DNA of 49,750 nucleotides, taken from RGIG3528 sp045629005. GTDB lineage: Bacteria; Bacillota; Clostridia; Lachnospirales; Lachnospiraceae. Positions 9,176 to 17,774 of this stretch are shown here, in pieces. The notes beneath the pieces are model-generated. The model saw only the letters and a list, made by a program, of their open reading frames with translations. It did no database searches and was not told the origin of the DNA. A program made the translations under genes and the position numbers. How positions within the stretch are numbered: position 1 is the first letter of the stretch; every line of letters starts with the position of its first letter. Location of the stretch: the NCBI GenBank assembly GCA_045629005.1, contig JAZQQJ010000074.1, positions 1 through 49,750 on the forward strand. Direction: 5' to 3'.

Positions 9176-9349
9176 AGATACCATTTTTGCGTGATTTCAT
9201 GCTTTTCAACGGTCAGGTGGTATCTGTATGCTGAAAAAGCAGAAAAAGACCTCACTTTTTTGCTTGAAAGTGAGGTCTTTTTGAGATTTTTTGCCATATA
9301 GATACCACAGGTCAGGATATAAGCATTGAAATGCCGGATTTTGGTATCT
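9176..9349. repeat. 174-bp imperfect palindrome with nested AGATACCA/TGGTATCT arms
   Basis: AGATACCA occurs at 9176-9183 and 9300-9307 and TGGTATCT at 9218-9225 and 9342-9349. Outer and inner pairs share the same centre (9262.5) as the perfect terminator hairpin inside, so the whole block is one nested palindrome. The segments between the two boxes of each arm have equal length (34 bp) and resemble each other when one is reverse-complemented (ATTTCATGCTT versus ATTTCAATGCTT). A further ATATAGATACCAC box, identical to 9296-9308, lies at 9367-9379. The symmetry suggests a MITE-like mobile element. Confidence 0.6.
9243..9282. terminator. Bidirectional rho-independent terminator at the palindrome centre
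   Basis: A perfect 16-bp stem (9243-9258 with 9267-9282) has an 8-nt loop, with A5 on one side and T5 on the other, so it can terminate on both strands. Confidence 0.75.
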
Positions 9350-9357
9350 TTTTCAGA

Positions 9358-9489
9358 TTAATGGTAATATAGATACCACGTAGTATCGACAACGCCAGCC
9401 AAGAACTGCCTGCTTCTCCTCGGAAGCTTTTTAGTCCACCTCGTAACAAAGCCCAAAGGCTTTCCTACGGCAGCCGTTAAACCTCTCAT
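9358..9489 (-). pseudogene. Truncated duplicate of the RHS toxin gene start
   Basis: The segment 9466-9505 repeats 8901-8940 with 38 of 40 identical bases, covering the ribosome site (GGGAGG here, AGGAGG in the intact gene), the ATG and the codons MRGL-AAV. Reading on from ATG 9489 gives 43 codons (MRGLTAAVGKPLGF...) that lose similarity to the intact protein and stop at 9358, next to the palindromic repeat. It is best read as the remnant of a paralogous or ancestral toxin gene. It may still be translated as a short peptide. Confidence 0.55.
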
Positions 9490-9516
9490 AAAACCTCCCA
9501 ATAAATTTATTTTCAG

Positions 9517-9551
9517 GACGGAAATCCGGTACAGTTCACCGGATTTCCGTC
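9517..9551 (-). terminator. Hairpin downstream of the hybrid histidine kinase
   Basis: A perfect 13-bp stem GACGGAAATCCGG/CCGGATTTCCGTC has a 9-nt loop. It lies 56 bp past the kinase stop and only 12 bp before the duplicated toxin-type ribosome site on the same strand. No strong T run follows, so its efficiency is uncertain. Confidence 0.55.
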
Positions 9552-9606
9552 TATGAATTCGGTGTCAGAGGAAATGCGCCATCCGCACAAAAACAGCAAC
9601 CGACAC

Positions 9607-11874
9607 CTACTTTCTTCTCTTTGTATCTTTCATTACCTTAAATAAAATTGCGAGATCAAGAGGCTTTGCGACGTGGGCATCCATGCCGGAGTCGATGGCT
9701 CCTTTTTCGTCTTCGCGATATGCATTTGCGGAAAGTGCAATAATCGGAACGAGCTTAGCGTCTGCTCTGTCGAGGGAACGAATCGTTCTTGTCGCTTCGT
9801 ATCCGTCCATACGGGGCATCATAATATCCATGATAATGAAATCGTAGGTATTGTTAGGCTGTGCGACGAACTGCTGAACAGCTTCAACGCCGTCAACGGC
9901 ACAGTCTACGGTCATTCCATGTTCTTCAAGGAGCGTCTGGGCAACCATCATGTTAACAGGATTATCTTCAACAACGAGAACTCTTGAGCCTTTAAGTTCT
10001 TCGCCAAGCTTGTCGATGCGTACTTCTGCACTCTCAACTTCGTTATCTGCGTCGTTCTCGTGGTCGCAGTCAATCATCAATGGAAGTTCGATTGTTACTG
10101 TCGTTCCGACACCTTCTTCACTCTCGATCTGAATCTCGCCTTTCATAAGATCGAGAATCTGCTTTGAAATGGCAATTCCGAGACCGGTACCGGAATATGT
10201 GCTTCTTGCGCTCTTATTTCCTTCAATAAACGGCTTGAAGAGCTTCTGAACGAAGTCCTCATTCATGCCGATGCCGTTATCTTTTATAACAAAAGTAACA
10301 TCACAGGTTCTTCCGCCGGGGCGTCGTTCTGTTTTAACGGAAAGATCGATTTGACCGTTCTTTTCGGTAAACTTTGCAGCATTTCCCATAATATTCATGG
10401 CAACCTGCTTAATGCGGACTTCATCGCCAACAAAATAGCGGTCTTTAAGCTGTGAAGTGTCCTTGTTGACCGTAATGTTTTTGGTCATCGCAGTTCCCTG
10501 AATGCTGCTCACTGCGCTGTCAAACATCTGGCTTAAGTCGAACGGCTCGCGTACAATTTCAAGCTTACCGTTTTCAATACGGCTTATATCAAGTACATCG
10601 TTTACAAGTGAAAGGAGCGTCTTTGAACACTGATCGATTACTGCAAGACTGCCTTTAACCTTATCAAAATTCTCCTCGTTTTCCATGGCAACACGAGTCA
10701 TGCCCATAATGCCGTTAATAGGGGTACGAATATCATGTGACATTCTTGAAAGGAAGTCCCTCTTTGCCTCATTTGCCCGCTCGGCTTCTTCCGTCTTTTC
10801 CTCAAGCATCTGTCTGTGTTCAAGTTCTTTTCTTCTCTCTTCTTCGATTTCACGTGTAACAAACACCACGTTTCGAAGGCGTCCGCTTTCCTCACGTTCG
10901 TCAGCAATAATGCTGTATCTGCGCCACTTTCCCTGCTTATCCAGCCCTTCCATGCTGATCATATTTTTATCTTTCATTCGCATATCGAGAGAACTGAAAT
11001 CCGTAAAGGCACGGAAGTCGCCATAGCTTGTTTCGCGAAGAGTGTCGCAAAATTCATCAAAAAGCTTCTGCGCATTTCCTGAGAAGGGCCTTTCACCTTT
11101 AAGGTCATCTGACTTAAGGAGTCGATACTCCCCTTTTCGAAGGTCAATTTCCAAAGTGGTCGTATAAATGTCTGCCAACGAATTAATAACTCGTGCATTA
11201 CTCTCCTGATAGTCCTTCTGTATTGTAAAATACATGACAAACATACAAAGAGCATAGCCGCAATATGCGCTTGAAAACTCCGGATTCATAATTTGGAGTA
11301 TTCCGAAGGCAATCGGAAATACACACATAACAAGAAGCGCAACCAAGGTTTTCTTCTTTAGACGCCTCCTGCCGAATATTATAAACAGCATGGCAATGAT
11401 AATGTATATGCCTACAATGCCAAAGGTTCCGATTCCATAGAATTGATAGTGAAATACATTGTTTTCGTCAAAATAATAAAGAACGGGAACAAAAAGATTT
11501 ATAACAACAAGAACACTATGAATTACAAACGGAATCAAAAGAAACTTAATACGCTTTTTACTTGCTTCGGATCCAACAGAAATAACTGTATCTATATATG
11601 CAGCCATAAAGAAAGGCTGTATTTCACACGCCATAAACAGGATAAAACAACACCATTTATTCAATATTCTGTCCAGCGACGTCGGTCCACCGTCAACAAC
11701 CCATGTAACCGTACTGAAAAAAACGCAGATCATTGTTGCCAATACTGCATTTCTGAACATTATTTCCCGTTTCAGTTCTTTTTCTTTTTTCTTGCACCCG
11801 AAAATGAAAAGGATGGCAAGATTAATCAGAGCATAGCTGTTAACTACAACAGTTATCAGAACGGATGTTTGCAT
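9607..11874 (-). CDS. Membrane-bound hybrid sensor histidine kinase with receiver domain
   Basis: I place the start at ATG 11874 because GGAGAA sits seven bases before it; the frame extends to a TTG at 11895 lacking a ribosome site. The 755-residue protein begins with about seven membrane helices (residues 5-220), then a PAS-like region (about 230-345), a coiled coil, HisKA with His380 in SHDIRTPING, a HATPase domain with NIMGNAAKF and KDNGIGM motifs, and a C-terminal receiver with acceptor Asp683 in FIIMDIMMPRMDG. It would autophosphorylate on a signal sensed in or near the membrane and pass phosphate to its own receiver. No separate output regulator is adjacent; the divergent neighbour is a GGDEF protein, which hints at shared signalling but proves nothing. 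Confidence 0.9.
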   Translation of the reverse strand: MQTSVLITVVVNSYALINLAILFIFGCKKKEKELKREIMFRNAVLATMICVFFSTVTWVVDGGPTSLDRILNKWCCFILFMACEIQPFFMAAYIDTVISVGSEASKKRIKFLLIPFVIHSVLVVINLFVPVLYYFDENNVFHYQFYGIGTFGIVGIYIIIAMLFIIFGRRRLKKKTLVALLVMCVFPIAFGILQIMNPEFSSAYCGYALCMFVMYFTIQKDYQESNARVINSLADIYTTTLEIDLRKGEYRLLKSDDLKGERPFSGNAQKLFDEFCDTLRETSYGDFRAFTDFSSLDMRMKDKNMISMEGLDKQGKWRRYSIIADEREESGRLRNVVFVTREIEEERRKELEHRQMLEEKTEEAERANEAKRDFLSRMSHDIRTPINGIMGMTRVAMENEENFDKVKGSLAVIDQCSKTLLSLVNDVLDISRIENGKLEIVREPFDLSQMFDSAVSSIQGTAMTKNITVNKDTSQLKDRYFVGDEVRIKQVAMNIMGNAAKFTEKNGQIDLSVKTERRPGGRTCDVTFVIKDNGIGMNEDFVQKLFKPFIEGNKSARSTYSGTGLGIAISKQILDLMKGEIQIESEEGVGTTVTIELPLMIDCDHENDADNEVESAEVRIDKLGEELKGSRVLVVEDNPVNMMVAQTLLEEHGMTVDCAVDGVEAVQQFVAQPNNTYDFIIMDIMMPRMDGYEATRTIRSLDRADAKLVPIIALSANAYREDEKGAIDSGMDAHVAKPLDLAILFKVMKDTKRRK

Positions 11875-11906
11875 GCGATTTCTCCCATTTTTCAAGCTTG
11901 CTTTTT

Positions 11907-12110
11907 AAGCCGTGAATAGTAACCGTTACTATTCACGGCATTTCAAATCGCATTCGTATGCGTTGCCTGCTTCGCAGTCAGTCGCCACTTCGTGGCTTTT
12001 TCGCATACTCATGTGTTTTGAACAGCCTTCATGTCTTAATCCACGTATGCGTAATCTTGCAAGCGAGCTTGCAGATTACGCATAACGTGTATTAAGCCGT
12101 GAATAATAAC
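11907..12110. repeat. Palindrome-rich intergenic block bounded by direct repeats
   Basis: AAGCCGTGAATAGTAAC (11907-11923) and AAGCCGTGAATAATAAC (12094-12110) differ at one base and bound the block. The left copy is half of a 15-bp inverted repeat (11909-11939). At 12035-12096 lies a 62-nt hairpin with two bulges and about one mismatch (outer arms CTTAAT/ATTAAG, inner arms GCAAGC/GCTTGC). Between them are CCACTTCGTGG and a further GTATGCG/CGCATAC pair (about 11956 and 12002). No ORF is present. The arrangement resembles a small mobile palindromic element or a double terminator insulating the divergent genes. Confidence 0.55.
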
Positions 12111-12232
12111 TTTTTCTGCATTATACATCGTAGTTTTTCAAATGTCTTTATTATTCCAGTTGTTTAAAATTAATTTTAGAAAAACTTCAAACTGTTACAT
12201 AGTGATTTTAGAATAATTCAATACTTAAATTC

Positions 12233-12261
12233 TTGCAGGAATGTTAGAATGTGGATATAAT
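12233..12261 (+). promoter_or_regulatory. Promoter of the LacI-sensor GGDEF gene
   Basis: TTGCAG (12233-12238), 17 bp, TATAAT (12256-12261), about 57 bp upstream of the ATG. This is a near-consensus vegetative promoter. Confidence 0.7.
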
Positions 12262-12317
12262 TAGATATAATTCACGAGTAATTTGCATTTTTTTGCGTAG
12301 GAGAAGGCAGAAATACT

Positions 12318-14222
12318 ATGAAAAAGAAGATTGCTGTTTTTGCTTCCGGTTGGGGTTCATCAATATTGTCGCAATACATGAACGGTCTGTCACAGGCGCT
12401 GAAAAACGAGCCTGCAGATACGTATCTTTTTCTTGCCTACCCCCTTCCCGGATATTCAGATGAAAACAACAAAGGCCAATTTGCCATCTTCAATCTTCCT
12501 GATTTAAGCGAATTCGATGGTGCTGTTATTTTTGCAAACAGTATCGACTCGGAAAATATAAACAGTGAGCTCGTTACAAGATGCCACAAAGCAGGAATTC
12601 CTGTTATCGGACATGGTCGTGATCTCACCGGAACCTACTCAGTTGTTGTTAATAACTATGACGGAATGTGTGAACTTGTTGAGCATCTTGTTTCTGTTCA
12701 TCATGTAAAAAAGGTTGTCTACATGGCCGGAACAAGAAACAGCCCGGACTCCAACGAGCGTCTTCGCGCAACGCGTGACACTCTTGCAAAATATAATCTT
12801 GAGCTTGGCCTTAGTGACATCATTTACACTGAATTCGATAACAGTAAGGCACATGATTCAACAGTTCAATATATAAAAGATAACGATATTCCGGATGCGA
12901 TTGTTTGTGTAAACGATGGAATTAGTATGGCAGTAAGCCTCGCCCTTGATGAGTTGGGTATTACCGTTCCAAACAATGTCATAGTCACCGGTTTTGACTG
13001 CCTTAAGGAAGGTCAGATTTTCTATCCTTCTCTTACCACCATTAACCAGCACTTCACTCATCTCGGAAAAGAAAGCGGAAAGCTTCTTTCAGCTCTTCTT
13101 GCAGGAAATTTCTGTTCAAAGAAAAAGGAAATTTCCTGTCACTTCTCACTCGGCGAAAGCTGTGGCTGTCAGGATGTTGAAGTAAATGATGCCCTCCGCC
13201 GTAAGGCAGGCCGTGATGCATTTGCTCTCCGTACACTAAACGATTCCATCGAACGTAAGTTCGGAGGCATCGAGGGTGCTTTCAATGGTGCCCAGGATTA
13301 CGAACATCTTTTCTCCGATATTCTTAATCTGTACAAAACCAATAGTGAATACGAGGGTAAAAATTTCCATTTCCTTATCGATCCTATGCTTGGCGAATCG
13401 GTTAAATCTAATACAAACGAACTTCACTGCGGCTTTTTCAGCAATGAAATGGATGTTGTATGCTCCATAGTTGACGGAGTTATTCTTCCGCAGAGCAAAA
13501 TGCCCACTTCGCAGCTTATTCCCGCTATTTCACAAACAGACGACACTCACATGTATGTTTTTATCCCTCTTCATGATAATGGATACATGCTCGGTTATCT
13601 TATATTCTCAGACGATGTTGACATTATTGACAGCAGGTCCATACAGCGTTATCAATCAAAGGCCTGCAATGCAATGAATGCATTCCGTAAGAATCAGGAA
13701 ATGGCTCACCTTAATGCCGAGCTCGTTAAGCTTTCACAGCTCGATGCGCTTACCTCAGTAAAGAGCCGTACAGCATTCTTCTCACGAGAAATTGAGCTCG
13801 AAGAACGTATTAAAACAGACAAAAATTTTGAATTTGCTTTTGCCATGTTTGACATCAATAACCTCAAGATTGTTAACGATACACTTGGTCATGATGCCGG
13901 CGACCAATACATTAAAAACTGCTGTAAACTCATTTGTGATACTTTCAAGTACAGCAGCGTATATCGTATCGGTGGCGACGAATTTGTCGCTGTCCTGACA
14001 AGTAAGGATTACCGGGACATGAATCGTCTGTTTGAGCAGTTTGAGAAATCACTTGAGCAGTACAATCGCGAGGACATACCACCTGAAGAACGTATTTCCA
14101 TAGCGCACGGTGTATGCGTATACAATCCAAAGGAAAGCGATACTATTCAGGATATTCTGAAGACTGCAGATGCAAGAATGTACGAAAATAAGAAGATAAT
14201 GAAAGGAGGAGACGTCAGATGA
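12318..14222 (+). CDS. Cytoplasmic LacI-type sensor fused to a diguanylate cyclase (GGDEF) domain
   Basis: This 634-residue protein starts KKKIAVFASGWGSS, directly at the first strand of a periplasmic-binding-protein-like fold as found in LacI regulators, but with no DNA-binding helix-turn-helix. The sensor fold fills residues 1-285 (IVCVNDGISMAVSLAL, VTGFDCL), and a Cys-containing SCGCQD follows. A middle helical/GAF-like region (about 295-450) leads through a coiled segment to the GGDEF domain (470-630), with metal Asp512 (FDINNLK) and catalytic GGDEF at 552-556. The product would be cyclic di-GMP, with synthesis tuned by a small ligand, perhaps a sugar. No RxxD inhibitory site is seen before GGDEF. 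There is no signal peptide, so the sensor is intracellular. AGGAGAAGG precedes the ATG by about 10 nt. Confidence 0.88.
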   Translation: MKKKIAVFASGWGSSILSQYMNGLSQALKNEPADTYLFLAYPLPGYSDENNKGQFAIFNLPDLSEFDGAVIFANSIDSENINSELVTRCHKAGIPVIGHGRDLTGTYSVVVNNYDGMCELVEHLVSVHHVKKVVYMAGTRNSPDSNERLRATRDTLAKYNLELGLSDIIYTEFDNSKAHDSTVQYIKDNDIPDAIVCVNDGISMAVSLALDELGITVPNNVIVTGFDCLKEGQIFYPSLTTINQHFTHLGKESGKLLSALLAGNFCSKKKEISCHFSLGESCGCQDVEVNDALRRKAGRDAFALRTLNDSIERKFGGIEGAFNGAQDYEHLFSDILNLYKTNSEYEGKNFHFLIDPMLGESVKSNTNELHCGFFSNEMDVVCSIVDGVILPQSKMPTSQLIPAISQTDDTHMYVFIPLHDNGYMLGYLIFSDDVDIIDSRSIQRYQSKACNAMNAFRKNQEMAHLNAELVKLSQLDALTSVKSRTAFFSREIELEERIKTDKNFEFAFAMFDINNLKIVNDTLGHDAGDQYIKNCCKLICDTFKYSSVYRIGGDEFVAVLTSKDYRDMNRLFEQFEKSLEQYNREDIPPEERISIAHGVCVYNPKESDTIQDILKTADARMYENKKIMKGGDVR

Positions 14223-14237
14223 CGTCCCCTCTTTTTT
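14206..14237 (+). terminator. Terminator overlapping the GGDEF gene stop codon
   Basis: The stem 14206-14216/14221-14231, with one A-C mismatch, is followed by six T. The stop codon TGA (14220-14222) lies in the loop and 3' arm. A second weaker palindrome (14242-14274) sits between the convergent genes. Confidence 0.8.
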
Positions 14238-14315
14238 GAATATCATTATTTTTGAGCGTAAGCGAAAAAATGATGATTTGCGTGCATACGTTCATGCACA
14301 TACGAATAATTGTTT

Positions 14316-14837
14316 TTAACAGAATCCTTTACTATCTGTTCCGGGATCTGTTATATCATATTTTTCACGTTTTGAAAGCATTCTGTTGGAAAACCTCGAG
14401 TCTGCGGAAACATCCGTTCCAAACCAGTCGGGTGCTGAAAAGCCCTTTGCGTCCTCAATAGACTCAAACTCAACTTCTACCATAAAAAGACCTTCAAGAC
14501 GCCCTTCAAACACATCAAGTTCAGCTTTATGCTTTTCATCAATCGAAATGATGTAGCGTTTTTTCCTGACAACGTAATCATCGCATTTTGTCAGAAGATG
14601 CTCATACGCCTCCTTGGAAAGCGGAAGCTCCACCTCTTCATTTACACGCGCTTTTGCGTCAACACACGCCGCACCGAGGCCTTTTTGCGATTTGTAAGTA
14701 AGAATGTAATCATTATTTTTTTTGCGTATGCGTACGGTAGGCTTTCCGCAAAGATATGCCTGCTCAATATCCCACACTTCATTTGCTTTTGAAAGGTCCG
14801 GCATCTTCTTAACAATGTACTTTCTTTCTATCTCCAT
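14316..14837 (-). CDS. CYTH domain protein (triphosphate tunnel family)
   Basis: The 173-residue protein opens with MEIERKYIV, carrying the ExExK signature (Glu2, Glu4, Lys6) of CYTH/triphosphate tunnel enzymes. Charged strands follow, typical of the eight-stranded tunnel: VRIRKKN, LTYKSQKG, EEVELPL, VRKKRYII, AELDVFEG and VEVEFES. Members hydrolyse inorganic triphosphate or thiamine triphosphate or, less often, cyclise ATP; the specific substrate cannot be told from sequence. AGGAGA lies just before the ATG. It is the last gene of a tightly packed minus-strand run, 8 bp after the SocA/Panacea-like gene. Confidence 0.85.
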   Translation of the reverse strand: MEIERKYIVKKMPDLSKANEVWDIEQAYLCGKPTVRIRKKNNDYILTYKSQKGLGAACVDAKARVNEEVELPLSKEAYEHLLTKCDDYVVRKKRYIISIDEKHKAELDVFEGRLEGLFMVEVEFESIEDAKGFSAPDWFGTDVSADSRFSNRMLSKREKYDITDPGTDSKGFC

Positions 14838-14845
14838 ATCTTCTC

Positions 14846-15613
14846 CTAGTGCTGTTTTTTAAGCTTCTGTTCCCAATATTTTCTGAAGTCCTTTAATTCC
14901 GCAAACCCGATTTCCTGCATTTCATCCTTGAAGTATTCCTGAAACTCGGAAAGAGAAATAATTACTCCATCATTTTCGGATATCTCATTATCAGGATGTC
15001 CCTTCATAAGTCCGATCCGGTCCGCCTTGAGCATCGCTTTGACCGCCATAGGACTGAAACTGCTAAGGATTTTGTTCATGGATGATATTAAATCCTTTTC
15101 TTCGTTTGTCAGAACATCTGTTGCATTTTTACTGCTTTGCGCACCGTTTTTAATCAATGTCGAATGAATTTCCGGATATGGAATAAGACTTTTTCGCATA
15201 TAGCAGACATCATCATCGAAAAGAGGGCGTCCCTTTAAAAGCAACGATGCCGCCTGCGAATAAAACAGGGCAGCAACAACCTGGTACGGTGCAATGTCAT
15301 AGTTCACATGCTTCATGAGATACCTTACAAGCAAAGCCGACTTATCCTTCAGCATCCGTTTGTCTACGGCAGCACGTGCCTTTCTGTAGGCAACTTCTGT
15401 AAGCTTTCTTTTATTTTGTTCGAGTATCTCGGAGAAAACGTACGGATTTTCATGGATGATGTTAATCTTCTCGGCAAACTCAGTGCTTGCACTCGAAGCC
15501 TTCATCTGGTTCATAATGGTGGTATCACCCCATCCGAGAAGCCTTGCGAGCGGCTTTTTCCCGATGTTGTACATCTCCAGTATTTCAGTTAATTGTTCTT
15601 TTGTATCTGCCAT
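14846..15613 (-). CDS. Helix-turn-helix plus SocA/Panacea-like protein
   Basis: This 255-residue protein has an N-terminal helical segment containing NIGKKPLARLLGWGDTT, which reads like a helix-turn-helix, and a middle part (about 105-160) with NYDIAPYQVVAALFYSQAAS and GRPLFDDD. That pattern resembles the SocA-like antitoxin/Panacea domain (DUF4065), where LQKLLYYAQ and PLF motifs are typical. Panacea proteins neutralise diverse toxins in toxin-antitoxin pairs. Here no small toxin gene is adjacent: the flanks are an AI-2E permease (stop and start overlap as TAATG) and a CYTH protein. It may be an orphan regulator. Domain assignment is by motif resemblance. Confidence 0.6.
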   Translation of the reverse strand: MADTKEQLTEILEMYNIGKKPLARLLGWGDTTIMNQMKASSASTEFAEKINIIHENPYVFSEILEQNKRKLTEVAYRKARAAVDKRMLKDKSALLVRYLMKHVNYDIAPYQVVAALFYSQAASLLLKGRPLFDDDVCYMRKSLIPYPEIHSTLIKNGAQSSKNATDVLTNEEKDLISSMNKILSSFSPMAVKAMLKADRIGLMKGHPDNEISENDGVIISLSEFQEYFKDEMQEIGFAELKDFRKYWEQKLKKQH

Positions 15614-16947
15614 TAGTTTTTCCTGAAGTTATTAACCAATTCACAAAGCGTTCTTATACTTCTGATAACACGGTCAAATGCACCGATTTTGTAAAGGCTT
15701 ATCACTATCATTCCAATAGGAATTGAAATGATAAGACCTCCGATTGAGCCCAGGCGATATCCGATGTACATGCAGATGAGCGTAATCAAAGGATTCATTT
15801 CAACAGCGTCACTTACAAGTTTGGGCTGCAGAAGCTGTCTGACAACCTGTAAAACAATGTAAAGTACTGCAAGCCAGATAGCCTGTGCAATCGCTGCCTC
15901 TCCTCCGATAATCAGATCGATTGCAATCCACGGCCAGTAAACGGCTCCCATACCAAAAACAGGAAGGAAGTCAAGAAACGCAACAAGAAATGCAACAAGA
16001 GCGGCATAGGGCACACCCATTATAAGAAATACAACGCACTGTATTGCGAAAACAATAAGCAGGATGATGAATTGCGCTTTGAAATAACCGCCAATCGCCT
16101 TCTTAAAGTTATCCACTACGAGCTTGTAGTAATCCTGCGTTGATTGAGGAGTTATTCTCTTAAGTGCGGCATTGATTTCATCATGCTGGGCCGTAAAGAA
16201 ATATGCTCCGAGGATGCATGCGATAATGGCAAGCAAAATATCGATAAATCCACCAAAAACACCAAAGGCATTACCGATTTTTTCAAGGTCAAAGCCGGAG
16301 AAAAGGTCCTGAAGCTTGTTAGGAAGATCCTGAGAGAACTCCGAAACACTCTTCTGCAACTGAGGCGGAAGCCCGTTATATACGGACGAAAGCTTTTCTC
16401 CCGCAGCATTCCATGCTTTTTCAACGGTTGCCATCATTGTTTCACGATTTTCATAAAGCTTTCGACACTCATCAACGGCAACGTATCCGATTCCAAATAA
16501 AATCCCCGCAACAAGAAGGACAACGAGAACAATTACAATTGCAGAACTAACCTTACGTGCAATCTTAACTTTATTTTTCAGGAATCTGACAAGCGGGTTT
16601 GCTATTGCAGATATTATTAACGAAATAACAAGCGGTAAAAACCATATAAGTACTTTTGGAAGCACAAAAATAATGAGAGCAAGTGCAACCAGCGCCAAAA
16701 TAAGATTTACAAGTGCCTTAACATAAACCTTTGCACCCACGCCCTCAGTAATTATCGGTTCTTTTGAAAGTACAGGACGAACAGGTTCCTCATATTCGGC
16801 ATGAAGACGCATCTTCTCGCGTGCATCACGTAATTTCTGAAGGCGTTTGTCACGTCTCTTTTTTGCTTTTTTGCTCTCGTACGGCTGTGAGCCTGATGTC
16901 TTTTTGTCGTATGATTGTGAAGTTGATGTGTTTGTGTTTTCTTCCAT
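15613..16947 (-). CDS. AI-2E family membrane permease
   Basis: The 444-residue protein has a charged, Lys/Arg-rich cytoplasmic N-terminus of about 80 residues, then hydrophobic helices arranged as in the AI-2E/PerM family, with the long central amphipathic stretch (about 160-225) and the conserved later part including PYAALVAFLVAFLDFLPVFG and the NPLITLICMYIG helix. The family exports or exchanges small molecules or ions; the AI-2 role is known only for some members. It overlaps the following gene by one base, and its ATG is preceded by AAGGAGAG. Confidence 0.88.
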   Translation of the reverse strand: MEENTNTSTSQSYDKKTSGSQPYESKKAKKRRDKRLQKLRDAREKMRLHAEYEEPVRPVLSKEPIITEGVGAKVYVKALVNLILALVALALIIFVLPKVLIWFLPLVISLIISAIANPLVRFLKNKVKIARKVSSAIVIVLVVLLVAGILFGIGYVAVDECRKLYENRETMMATVEKAWNAAGEKLSSVYNGLPPQLQKSVSEFSQDLPNKLQDLFSGFDLEKIGNAFGVFGGFIDILLAIIACILGAYFFTAQHDEINAALKRITPQSTQDYYKLVVDNFKKAIGGYFKAQFIILLIVFAIQCVVFLIMGVPYAALVAFLVAFLDFLPVFGMGAVYWPWIAIDLIIGGEAAIAQAIWLAVLYIVLQVVRQLLQPKLVSDAVEMNPLITLICMYIGYRLGSIGGLIISIPIGMIVISLYKIGAFDRVIRSIRTLCELVNNFRKN

Positions 16948-16962
16948 GACTCTCCTTAACTA

Positions 16963-17760
16963 TTACTCCCTTGCAAGACCGCGCAATGCAAAGGTTATAA
17001 AGAATATTACAGAAGCGATTATGGCAATCATCGGACCAACGGCTACATCAAGATAGAAGGAAAGCGTAAGGCCGACTATACCTGAAAACAGTGCAATTAT
17101 TACCGAGTAAAGATTGTACTCTCTCTGATTTCTTGAAATATTTCTTGATGAAGCAGCAGGGAGAATAATCAATGCGTTTATTATGAGAATGCCTACCATA
17201 CGTACTGTAAGCATTACTACCACAGCCACAAGACAGGCAAAAATATTTTCATAAAGGATAACCGGGACACCTTTACTTTTTGAAATGCTTCTGTTAATGC
17301 CGATTCCGGCCAACCCGTTATAACATGTGAGCCAGCAGGCAACAACCGCAAAAAGCGCGAATAAAAGCTTTATATTATCCTTCATATTCACACTTAAAAT
17401 GTCTCCGACAAGCATTCCGGAGTATTTGGAAAAATCCCCGTTTTTTGAAAGAATTGCAAGACCTATCGCTACTGAAAGCGATGAAAACACGGAAATAACC
17501 GTATCTGACGAAACAACATTTTTATATTTGATAAAATTCAAAAGGACCGCAAAAACAACAGCAAAAATAACCATAGCAATATCCGTGTCGGAAATGCCGA
17601 GAAGGATACCGATGGCCATGCCTGTAAATGCCGAATGTCCGAGAGCATCGGAAAAGAAAGCCATTCTGTTGGAAACAACCATTGTTCCAAGCAGTCCGAA
17701 CATAGGCGTAATGAGCAATATGGCGATTAACGCGTTTTTCATGAATTCATACTGAAACAT
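16963..17760 (-). CDS. znuB: Zinc/manganese ABC transporter, permease subunit (ZnuB-like)
   Basis: A 265-residue integral membrane protein of the ABC-3 family, with seven to nine hydrophobic helices. Near the start it carries LLGTMVVSNRMAFFSDALGHSAFTG, which corresponds to the family signature for interaction with the ATPase, and later LIINALIILPAASSRNIS. It would form the channel of a high-affinity metal importer. It follows the ATPase gene by 14 bp and the binding protein precedes both, giving the order A-C-B. Zinc versus manganese is not decided by the permease. Confidence 0.88.
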   Translation of the reverse strand: MFQYEFMKNALIAILLITPMFGLLGTMVVSNRMAFFSDALGHSAFTGMAIGILLGISDTDIAMVIFAVVFAVLLNFIKYKNVVSSDTVISVFSSLSVAIGLAILSKNGDFSKYSGMLVGDILSVNMKDNIKLLFALFAVVACWLTCYNGLAGIGINRSISKSKGVPVILYENIFACLVAVVVMLTVRMVGILIINALIILPAASSRNISRNQREYNLYSVIIALFSGIVGLTLSFYLDVAVGPMIAIIASVIFFITFALRGLARE

Positions 17761-17774
17761 ACCCGCCCGCCGTC

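Noticed and set aside
9022..9297. Minus-strand ORF of 91 codons upstream of the toxin
   Set aside because: It runs through the terminator hairpin and the repeat copy, has no ribosome site, and its composition follows the palindrome.
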